NCBI RefSeq assembly: GCF_015706575.1
Contig: NW_024037060.1
Span: 2,315,983-2,379,982, forward strand
Direction of reading: 5' to 3'
Length of the DNA: 64,000 bases
Source of the DNA: Patiria miniata
Lineage: Eukaryota; Echinodermata; Asteroidea; Valvatida; Asterinidae
Below, one piece after another: positions 11,751 through 23,300 of the stretch; positions within the stretch are counted from its first letter, which is position 1; each line of letters opens with the position of its first letter. A program made the translations under genes and the position numbers. The notes beneath the pieces are model-generated. The model searched no databases, was not told the DNA's origin, and saw nothing but the letters and a program-made list of their open reading frames with translations.

Positions 11751-14342
11751 GCAGGTACCTGTCCAATGAGAGGAGACAGAAATTTCCAGAAAATGTATAC
11801 GATACAACTGTAATCCAGATGTATTAAATAACATCATAATTAAAAAAAAAAGTTTTATATTTTCTCTGCGTCATTTGCAGATTTCCAGCAATTAAAAATT
11901 GTATCCGTGGTGACGGATGTGTCTGAAATACACCGTGGCATGACGTATTTTACAGAGAAAGCCTTCCACGCACAATTTTGCACCATATGGCTGTGTTTCG
12001 GGTTTCTCTCATTCTGAAAACTTAGTCATCCTATATTCCACAGATATCACTGTAGAATATAGTCACTGTGTTTGATCCAATTATAAATGCATAGATACTC
12101 ACGTAAGTGGGCCGAACCATGCATAAATGAGTAATCAGTTTGACGCAACATGTACTTTTTCTTTCGCCAGTAACCTTCTGCCTAATTACACGCTGTAGCA
12201 GACAAACACAGTAGTACATGTACATGTACAAACATGTCCTCTAAATACCCAGGTTGTACCAGTACATTTATTTTATGACAGTCTGCATTGGATAGTGCAT
12301 GCATGAATGAATACTCGCTCCGTTAAATTCTTTGAAAACAAAAGGTATACGTATGCGTTTATATTACGTTAAATTGTTATGGGTAAACCGGTATTTAAAC
12401 CAAACTTTGCCATCATTTTTGTTTTTTGGTAATCTTGTAGTTGAGGACACCTCCCTTTTTTCCTAATTCAGTTCAAAAATGACTTTTGTAAATGACTCAA
12501 ATTTTCCACAAAGACTTTGGCAGCCCCAAGCAGTATTTTTTTTATTGAGATTAAGTAGAGTTTTTTAAAATTGTGTTTAGTAGGCCATTTTTGGAAGAAA
12601 ATGTGACTTTTTTTACGTGTTTTAGCACTTACAGATTCGCGAGTCACTGCAGTTCAAGTACTGTCATCATTTTAACCCATAATTTTTCTCATAAATAAAA
12701 AAAATGAACCTGCTGATATTCAATATGGTAGTTTAGCAAACCAAAATGTATAAAGTTACTGTTCCTGCTGGTTAACTTACTACTTTAGTTATTATTAGTT
12801 CCTTAACATAAAAGTGTCTTTTCATTCTAATGCCTAATGGGGTCCTAAACTATGATTTCCCTTTTTTTCATCAGTTCATTGGGTGATAATAAATGTTACA
12901 TCATACATGAATTACTTTTAAAAAAGCTTAATTTATCAATAACTGAATAAGTAATTTTGCCTGATCATGCTAATGATTTAAAAAATATATATATATATCC
13001 AAAGCAAACTGCAAGGCAAAATGGTTATCAAAACTGCCACACACAATTTTAAAAGTGTTGCCAAATCTCCCACTCCCAGTCTCCAATCTTTCCAAAAAAA
13101 ATGTTTTGTTTTAGCTTTTACTAATTCTAGCTTTTCTTTCAGTTTTACACCACAAATGAACCAAGTTAACTGCAAAATTCCCTAACCATTTGTCATTTGA
13201 TCAAAACAGATGGGCATTTGAGGCGCTTTTTCAACCCCCGCCACCCCCCCCCCCCCCACAAAAGTTACGATCCGGAAAATTCTACACCCCATTCTACAGC
13301 CACGCCCCTCGAAAAGTATCACAAACTCTGAACTAGCCAAATCTCACAAGTCACAGCATCACACAAACGATGCTCCAACTGCCAGAAAATAATCTCCCAA
13401 AAATAACAATGATTTTACAGAAGCCTATATTGAATCCTGTTCAGAGCGCGGCAAATATAAAAGCCAATTAATCGCTTCAAGTTTCAAGATAAAATGAATA
13501 AATTGCGACTCACAAACGAGTCAGCTTCGTCCTCATCAAATGTCCAACCTCGTATGATGACGCAAGTTTTCGCTCATCCGTACATTATTTATATGTGGAT
13601 AGAAATTTGCCCTGGGAATGATCACTAGTTGGTGATGCAAAATAAAAAGTGGTGTCATGAAAGTTGTAAATGTAATACTGAACACCAAGCCAATTTTCAA
13701 ACTCAAAGTAAACACAATTGAAGTATTGTTTCGAAGTTACTTTTATAAAGCATACAAAGGGGATTTAGCTTTCGAATTGTTGTAGTCGATGAGAATAAAA
13801 GCTTTCGAATTGTTTTAGTCGATGAGTATAAATGCAATATATTTCGATACACTATAAGTTACCTCTGCATTGTACGCTTGCAACGATTGGTTACAATTCT
13901 GTTGGGAGAAACACGATTTAAGTTAATATTCTTTCGTTTTTTTTCACTACATATTTGTTTTTAAATACCAATTATTACATTTAACATATTATTATGTTGT
14001 ATCAAATCCTATTTTGAGCTTTCTGTACATAAAATTTGAATATAAGGTTATGTATTTTACCTTTCGTTACAGAATCGGATCCAATCGTATCACGCCTAGT
14101 AAAACGTTAACCTTCGTGAAGTAACGTCGATGCCGTGTACTGTGTCGTTTCTAAACGTCTTGTGTCTCAGAAAAGTTTCATTTTTTTCGTCTTTGAAAAC
14201 ACATTTCCTTTATTCAAAGGCCACGGATGTATTTTTGAATACATTTTCTGAGGGTAGATGTATGATGGACTATGAATATCAATTACTGATGAAGAAACAC
14301 TAGAGTTGAAAAGTAACGTTAAGCTCGAAAAATATTTTCAAC
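11751..14342. other. Intergenic between complexin and PRPF3 (divergent)
   Basis: No gene is supported. The stretch holds a poly-C run near 13243-13257 and a 36-bp tandem duplication at about 13765-13835 (ctttcgaattgtt...gtcgatgag). The PRPF3 promoter would be in the last few hundred bases; no TATA box is obvious. Confidence 0.5.
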
Positions 14343-17300
14343 ATGGCGGCCCCCATGGGTTTGTCAAAGCGTGACTTGGACGATTTACGTCCAACGGTTG
14401 ATGACATCGTGCGAAAGGTCTTAGGTTTCTCTGAGCCCAGCGTAACAATTGCCGCCCTGAATTGCATTGGTAAAGGAATGACAAAGTTAAAAACAGTTGG
14501 TAAGTTCAGTTTAAATTATCTACTGCCGGCCTAGCTGGAGTTACCCAGCCCTAAGTTTTATCATATGGGTTGTCTATAAGGGCTGGAGCGTATTTTTCTC
14601 ATAAGTAGTAGTATATTCAAAAAAAATTTGGAAAATGTTCAATTTTGTCCCCGTTACACACTAATTGCAACTGCAACTCACCCCAAACTTGCCTGGAATA
14701 ACCATTACACAGGTCCTTGAAGTAAAAAACGATCCACGATGAAGATTCAGCCTACAATTGCAGTGAAAACAGGAGGAATAACCGCTAACTTGACAACCTT
14801 TCAGGCATGGCCAGGACTGCTATGGAATTGTGCACACAAAAAAATTGTGTACAATGAATGGCGGCGGTCGATTACCACCACGTACAGCTCGCTGGTACTA
14901 CGCGTTTTTGCGGTCGGTGCATGACGTGACGCGGAAGCGTAATACCCGATGACTGTTTCATGCATTAAGAAGAGGTTCACTCGCATCACAGTGCGGTACT
15001 GGAACGGCAACCGTCGAGTTGGCCGGCTATCGTGCATTCGTAGTGCAGTGTTATTTACTCGACGGTTGCCGTTCCAGTACCGCACTGTGATGCGAGTGAA
15101 CCTCTTCTTAATGCATGAAACAGTCAGCGGGTATTACGCTTCCGCGTCACGTACGTCATGCACCGACCGCAAAAACGCGTAGTACCAGCGAGCTGTACGT
15201 GGTGGTAATCGACCGCCGCCATTCATTGTACACAATTTTTTTGTGTGCACAATTCCATAGCAGTCCTGGCCATGCCTGAAAGGTTGTCAAGTTAGCGGTT
15301 ATTCCTCCTGTTTTCACTGCAATTGTAGGCTGAATCTTCATCGTGGATCGTTTTTTACTTCAAGGACCTGTGTAATGGTTATTCCAGGCAAGTTTGGGGT
15401 GAGTTGCAGTTGCAATTAGTGTGTAACGGGGACAAAATTGAACATTTTCCAAATTTTTTTTGAATATACTACTACTTATGAGAAAAATACGCTCCAGCCC
15501 TTATAGACAACCCATATGATAAAACTCAGGGCTGGGTAACTCCAGCTACTGCCGGCCGGTATTAAATTAAGTAACGTACGTAGCCATGGTAGCACAGGCC
15601 GGTGTCATGGGTGTCATAATAATGAAAATCCGACTCCTATGAAAATTTGACTCCTTTTTATTTTATCATATACCTTACACGTGACAGGTCACTCTCCCAT
15701 AGATCCTAAAAATAGCATATTATCGTAGGCCTACTTACGCAAGCGCAATACTACCAACATGACCAATGTCATGAGGATGGAGTCGGATATTCACACTACA
15801 CCGGCAGTTGACCATGTCGACCGTCTGGTTCCCTGACCTGATTTGACTTTAGCCCTTGCCGAATGGTTATCTGAGACTTTATTTCCCTTTTAAAAATATG
15901 CAGGTATTTTTCAGGCACCTAACGTTAGGCAAGTGCAACAGCTGACGGAAAAAATGTTGCAACCTGACACCACTTCCGCGATTGTGTACAAAGTTAATGG
16001 AGAGTCAAGAAAATTGGAAATGTTTCTCAGTCCCAGATTCATGTCTTATCATTGTTGCAATGAACGACCTTCATTGAGATGATATATGAAGAAAAAAGTG
16101 GCTAGAGCATTGTAGAGGTTGCAATATTTTTTCCCAGCTGACCATCATTGAGGGTAAACATGGTGAGAAAAGTCATCAGGACACTGCATTCTTCCCCCTG
16201 TTTTTAAACAAAGAACCAGCTATGTATATTATGTATACAGAATGTCCATCACCTGATCACTAAGTTAATACTATGATGTGTGTTCTATTGTTTTGTTTTT
16301 AGATTTGTTGAAACCCCTGATTGAAGAATCTGCACCCAAGTTTGTGGAGAAGTTATTTGAAGCTATCGAGCGGAGCCACAGCAGTCGCGATGAACACAAA
16401 GCAAAAAAGAGGTCAATCAAAGTAAGCGAATGTAACTTGAATGTTAAACATCACTCGCACAGGATAAGTACAGAAAACATGCAGCATGATGCAACAGTGG
16501 CATTGTTCAATGGGACTAGCTGTTTCAGATTTGGCAGTTTTACTGGTGTTGATAGCTCAATGCAACAAGGTCCCACAGACTTTTACACCTAATGCACTGT
16601 GTTGCATGTGGCAAGGATAGTATGCAAATTAGGAAGCATTTTGAAATGTAAAAAAACTAGGTGGGTCAGAGCTGTTCAAAATTAATTTTCCTATTTTCAC
16701 GTTTTGTTTTTAGGATGAGGATGGCATTGATCTCAAACCTAAGAAGCTCAAGTCGAGGTTTGACAGCAGTGATATCTCCGAAGAGGAGCCGGCAGTCGCG
16801 GAGCAGTGGACTCCCCAGCAGATCAAAGAGATGATGGCTACGGCTAGACTGCAGATTATGGCCAAACGAGACCAGACGGTACGTGTCAAATCAGCTTAGG
16901 ATCAACATTTGGACTTGGTTTTCAGTCCTGATTCTGTGGATTTTCCCCAGGAATAACCTACCAAGGTTTCCTCCCACCTCTAAACCTAAATGTTTCTTTA
17001 TCTTCTTCTCCTTCTCCTTCTAGGTCATTTCAGGCTAATGGCCTATAGTGCTTGAGCTCTTCTGAAGAATCCGCGATTTTGTAACCAAAATAAAACTTTG
17101 AAGACCAATCATCAACCCAGACCATTGCAAATCATCAAAAATCAAATGCATGAATAAGTAGCATTTTGACAAATTCAGGACTTGGTATCAGTTTAACAAA
17201 GCACCATGTAAAATCTAGTAATACACAACTCCTGATATGACTCCACATGATGACAAGAGCACGTTCGTCTAAATGTTGTTTACAAAAATAATAATACATT

Positions 17301-20300
17301 GCAATAATTCTTCAGAGTACATGTTTATTCTAGAGTGGATGGATTAGGCATAGCAGGGGTGAGATTTGTCAGCATTTTTCCTTGCTGCAGGATTTTTTTT
17401 GTCAGGATTCTTACTGATTTCAGGATTTTACAGAATCCCTTTTGAAATTTGGAATTCCTGAGGTTTAACCTGTAAAAGTGTTTTTTACCTATTTTAGGGG
17501 TGCCTCAAGTCAAATTCATACAAATATACACCATAGACTGTAGGTTGCTCTGGGGCCCTCTGCTGAATATTTTTCAACTTCTCTCAATCTCACCCCTCAA
17601 ATGGAGGGATTGGCAATGAAGGGTATAGAAATAACCTTCCTTTTTGCTCTTTTTTTGGCCAAACTCTATTTACCTTGCCTTGTTGTCTTGATTTCTGAAT
17701 GCATCTAAACATATGTTACAGTGTTACAATAATCTCCCTAATATTTGTTTTTTGTTTTTTTTTGTGGCGACAGCCTTCCAAGCCTCAGCCTCAGCCTCAG
17801 CCTCGACCCCCACCACCCCAAGCTCCACCTGCCCCTCCCCCTGCCGCCCCCACCTCCCAGGTCCTGATGAACGAGGCCTTGGATAAAGCCAGACGGGCTG
17901 CGGAGATTCAGAGCCGAATCCAGGCTTCCATGGCCACAGCAGGGCTGGGGCAGCTGGTGCTCCAGCAGGCACTGGCTGGCGTCAGCATGAAGCAGGCAGA
18001 GAGACCGCAGACTGGCGATAAACCTCCTACGCCGGTCTCAAAGCAAGTAGAATTTTAATACTTTCTGTTCTTCCTTACCAGTTTAACCCTTACCACACCA
18101 ACTCCATCAAAATCCATCGCCCCATTTTGGTGGATTTTAGGGGATTTGGTCCAGAAGGCCTGTCGTGGCACACAATACATCTCTTCTTGTGACCGATGTT
18201 GTGAGAACAAAAATTGTGCTTGCCTGCTTGGGTGTGAATCAAACCTAGGACCATCTTCTTTCAAGTGCAGGTGTCTTAACCCTCCTGCTGTTTAAAAGGT
18301 CACAAAAGTTTCCTTCCACTTTCCCTGGTATACTTTTAACAAACCAATGGGTCACTTGACCAATATCGACCCAAGTAACAGCATGGCTCAGAATGCATGT
18401 TTTCATTGCAGGGTTAACCATTTGATCACTGAGCTTTAATACCTGGGTACCTGGCCTATTTGAATTAATGATACCTGTGGCTTCCACAATCAACGATTTC
18501 TGAAGACATTTTTATCAGGGAGTGAGAAGTTTTAATACCAGTTTTGCCCTTTCCTGATGAGCACTGTATGCTCAGTGGAGCAAAAGAGAATTTGAGAACA
18601 AGTTTTTAAGCTTACTAGGGTGAGATTGGAACCAACTACCTGCTAACTAGTGCAGACGCTTTATTGCTTGATCGCTCAGCTGTCTGGGATGGCTGTCCAA
18701 TTCAAATCCAGTGAAGCAGCAGGTACCAACATCAATCATTGGCAACAGCCGATAGCCACTATTGTCTGGTGAATTTTTAGGAGCTCAAGCAGTGGATTCC
18801 AGTTGTTGGATTGTTTAGTTTGCTATTGTAGGGTTCTGTTGGTTTTAACAGGGTATGTGGGAAACATGCAAAGGGCTCAGGATTGACACTGAATGTGTAG
18901 TTGATGTTGTCTTCAATTTCTGTCTTGTTACAGACCCACGCCTCTGATTTTGAATGAGAAGGGTGTGACCGTGGATGCATCCGGCAAGGAGATCACACTA
19001 ACGCAACGGGTGCCGACATTAAAGGTAAGTACTCGATGAGCAAGCGCACCTCAGTAATGGCGTCTAATAAGACATCAAAGTCTGTACACCTAAACACTTC
19101 AAGTGATCAGTATATGCACCTTAACTGTCAAAGATGTATTGGTAGATTATAATAATTTATTATAGTCTTGAATAAAGACATTGACATAATGGGGATCGCC
19201 AACATAGGGCTGGATTGCTCAGTTGGTAGAGCACCAGAACGGCAATCCGGAGGTCGCAGGTTCATACCCTGCTCTAGTCAATTTATTTGTTCAACTTTAA
19301 AATGGAAGATTTATTGAGTTTTAATATTCATTATGTTTTTCTCTTCATTGATGTAATGTTATGAAATACTATGTAGAGAGATAGCAGCCAAGGTTGATTA
19401 CCTCAGGGGGATAGTTTTACTATACCACATCAATAGTTGTGTGTGTAAAAGAATTTTGCATGGGATATATTTTGTGGTTATCCCATGCCAATATCCGAGC
19501 CAAGAGGAGAGAGACATAGCAGCCAAGGTTGATTACCTCAGGGGGATAGTTTTACTATACCACATCAATAGTTGTGTGTGTAAAAGAATTTTGCATGGGA
19601 TATATTTTGTGGTTATCCCATGCCAATATCCGAGCCAAGAGGAGAGAGACATAGCAGCCAAGGTTGATTACCTCAGGGGGATAGTTTTACTATATCCCTC
19701 AAAGTAGTCAGTAGTTGTGTATATATAATGGAATTTTGCCTGTGATATATTTCTTGGTTATCCCAGGCCAATATCCGTGCCAAGAGGAGAGAAGAATTCA
19801 AGATTAACCAAGCAGAGAAGCCTCAGGATGCCGTCAGCGAAGCGTCCAAATTCTTCGACTCCAGCATTGCCCAGGCCCCGGCCCAGCGAACCCGACGAGG
19901 ATTCAAGTTCCACGACAGGGGACGGTTTGAGCAGCTAGCCCAGAGGGTTAGAGCCAAGGTAGGACTAGATAACCGTCAGAGAATTTCTTCTTCCGGGTGT
20001 ACAGAATTATTTATTTGGAGTTGGGCACTGCTGGCCCTCAAATGTTTCATGTTTCAGCCACAAATAAAGTGTTCTACCAAGTTTCAACTTTCAGTGGTTA
20101 AACTCTTTTCCTTAAATAATTTAGATAAGCCATAGATTTATGGAATATATTTGGGTTTTTTGTTTGTTATGTAATTGTTTGATTGCTTCTGATCTACAGT
20201 CCCAGCTTGAAAAACTTCAAAGCGAGATTGCTCAAGCAGCGAAGAAAACCGGAATCACGTCAGCAACGAAACTAGCTCTCATTGCACCTAAAAAAGAATT

Positions 20301-23300
20301 GGTAAGTTTAATCGTAACAAGTTTATTTACTGGCCAAAGCATCATTCAAATGATATTTTCATTGCTGCCTCAACGTTTCTGTAACATTTCTTAATCAAAG
20401 CAGGCAATGTTATATTACTGGCCTGTTGGCAAATCGTTTGTTTGTCAGCAAATATGCCACAGCAAATAGGGCCGTATATTGTCCGAGAGTGTCCAAGATC
20501 TGCTCTGAACAGCGCCCCCATTAGTCACATGTTGTCCACCCCAATTCCCCCCCCCCCCTATTTCCGATTTTGCTGTGGTAATGTGGCCAGAGGGTCGGTA
20601 TGCAAATTTGTTGGTCCCCCCCCCCACCCCCCCCCCCTTCACATTGGTCTGGCAAAGACCAAAGGCCATCAGTGATTTATTTCACCTTACATTGGCAAAC
20701 CACAGAGAGAAGGTGAGATACCAGACACGGAGTGGTGGGACACCTTCATCTTACCCAGAGACTCCTACCGGGACTGCAAGCGGCAAGAGGCAGGGAGCAG
20801 CAAGGGGGCCACGGAGAAATACGTGGGCATCACCAACCTGGTAGAACATCCAATCCAGATGAATCCTCCTGGTAAGGTTGCTTTCAAATCATTTCAACTT
20901 GGGACGTGAATGTAATTAATATTGATAATGTTGTTATTACGGAATTACGGAACTACAGATGTATGACATTATGGAAATATGAAATTATGGAAATCTGGAA
21001 TTATGGAAATCTATTGCGATACTTGGTGAGGAATAAAAAAAAAAAGACCAAAATGTAAGGTAACTTGAAAAATTGATACCCCTACCTCTATCTACAGCTG
21101 AGATGACCACGACAGTCACCATGCCCATCTACCTGACCAAGAAGGAGCGAAAGAAACTCCGCAGACAGACCCGACGAGAGATCCAGAAGGAACAGCAGGA
21201 GAAGGTCCGCTTGGGGTTGGAGCCTCCGCCTGAACCAAAAGGTAATTAACTTCAAAGGTTTGGGGGTACTTGCTCTTTACGTGGAATTGCTTTACGGGAA
21301 TTTAAAAATATATTGAATTTAAAAATAATTGTTAAAAGCCACCACTTCATCAACTTAAAGTTTGTTTTGTGATTACCAGGAGAAGAACTATACAATGTTG
21401 AAGTTTGTGTTTCTGGAAACTGGTAAAAAAAAATTGTAATTTTTAAAATGAAGGACAATTAGTTATTTCTCGCCTATATTTCTCATATTTTCTCGCTTTT
21501 CTGCAGAAAGTTGAAAAATGTTCAAATTTTTTTAGAGGAGCACAAAACGGTGCTGAATCTACTCATGCTAATTTTGTTCACTGTTTTGTTTGTCCCTGTA
21601 GTGAGAATGGCCAACCTGATGCGTGTCCTGGGCAACGAAGCGGTGCAGGATCCGACTAAAGTAGAGGCTCATGTCCGAGCTCAGATGGCAAAAAGACAAA
21701 GGTAGGCTTGTAAGACACAAGAAACAACTTTTAGTCTGTGAAAATGTTCATGCATTTGTGTCAAAAAAATTTTTTTTTAACTCGACACTTGAAATTTGCT
21801 TTCTGTATAAGATTTGGTATTTAGCAAAAAGCACAAATAAATAGATTGGAATGTACTCGTTAAAGGGAATATACATCATTTGCTTTTACTGTAATTTTCA
21901 GAAATGGATGGAATTGGGGGGTTGGAAATATATATCAAATATAGTTACACTGACTTTTTTGAGGTTTTGGGTTCGAAAATGCTATACAAACCAAGAAAAA
22001 CAATCATTTTCCTGTAGTCTGGTTCCCTGACTCCATATAAGAAGAAACACAGCAGTTTACATACATTAAGGAATTGTAAGGTCAGGGAACCAGTCTAGCT
22101 GGCTCGTACCCGTTCATAGGTTTGTAATCGATTGCAAACAAGTGCGATGGTCAATTGGGGCCAGTATTTGAAAAAAAAGCCAGTTTTTTTCCAACGCTGA
22201 TCGGCCGATCAGCGTTGGAAATTGATACAAAAATACCACTTTTCTTGAAAATGACAGTATACCAGGTGCCATGATTTTACATGATGCTTTACACTGTCAT
22301 TCACTAACAGTCCAGCAAGGTATTTCAAAATGATTTGGTATTTTTTTTTTCGATGTTTGCAAATGTTGTATTTTCCCTTTAAAAAAAATATCACAATGAC
22401 TCTTCCCAAAATTTGGCTTAAACGTGATCATTGTGAACCCCTTCTACCTGGTGATCTCGAACTAAACCACCTTGAAATCTCCAACATCCTCCTCTGAACC
22501 AGAAACAAGTGTCATATTTTTGTAAAATTGTAACTTACGAGGGGCATGAAGCCTCACCTACAGTCATACTGACTGGGCTGCGCTTTCCTAAATCCTGCAA
22601 AATCCTTCCTTGGTAGATGCTGAAGGATTTGGGACGGATACAAGGTTGATGGGTTACTTTTTTACTCAAAAAGTAATCTTGGTGAGTTTTTATTTTTTAA
22701 TAACCCTCCTTCCCCCTCCAACATTTTCACAATCTAGAACTCACGAAGAGGCCAACGCCACCCGCAAGCTGACCGCCGACCAGCGCAAAGAGAAGAAGAT
22801 ACGTAAACTGAAGGAGGACACGTCATCGGGTATCCACGTCTCCGTCTACTGCATCCGAGACCTCAGTAATCCCGCCAAGCGCTTCAAGATTGAGGCCAAC
22901 TCCAACCAGCTCCACATGACGGGAATGGCCATCTCACACAAGGACGTCAACGTGGTGGTCGTCGAAGGAGGTTGGATCAAAAGAAAAATCTCTTAAAAAT
23001 ATCCTGCGTAGCTTTTGGGCCAAGAATTAACTCTGGGAACGAGATATATAGACTGATCGGCTAACGATATTTTGACGGATCACAGCCGTGACTGTGAAGT
23101 GGACGGTGCTTCTGACAAAACTGGAACAGTCAATTGTACCGCCCCAAACCACCCTGCCTATTACTCCCTGTACTGCCCGAAACCGCTCAAGCACTCAATG
23201 GTTTTGTGGATTTTTCAGTGAAAAAATACAATTTAGTAGTATGTAGTACATGGGCTAAACAGGTTTATTAGACAGAGCAAGATTATTGGCTGGGTTACCA

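Noticed and set aside
14739..15341. Identical 61-aa ORFs on opposite strands (14739-14924 and 15156-15341)
   Set aside because: They are the two arms of the foldback element read in opposite directions; not a gene family.
19208..19280. Functional tRNA-Ala(GGC) gene
   Set aside because: The cloverleaf folds, but C replaces the invariant U33, the anticodon stem has a mismatch, and the tail is shared with another dispersed copy. It is called a SINE.
19441..19707. 88-codon plus-strand ORF inside PRPF3
   Set aside because: It exists only because the 135-bp repeat unit is divisible by three and lacks stops.
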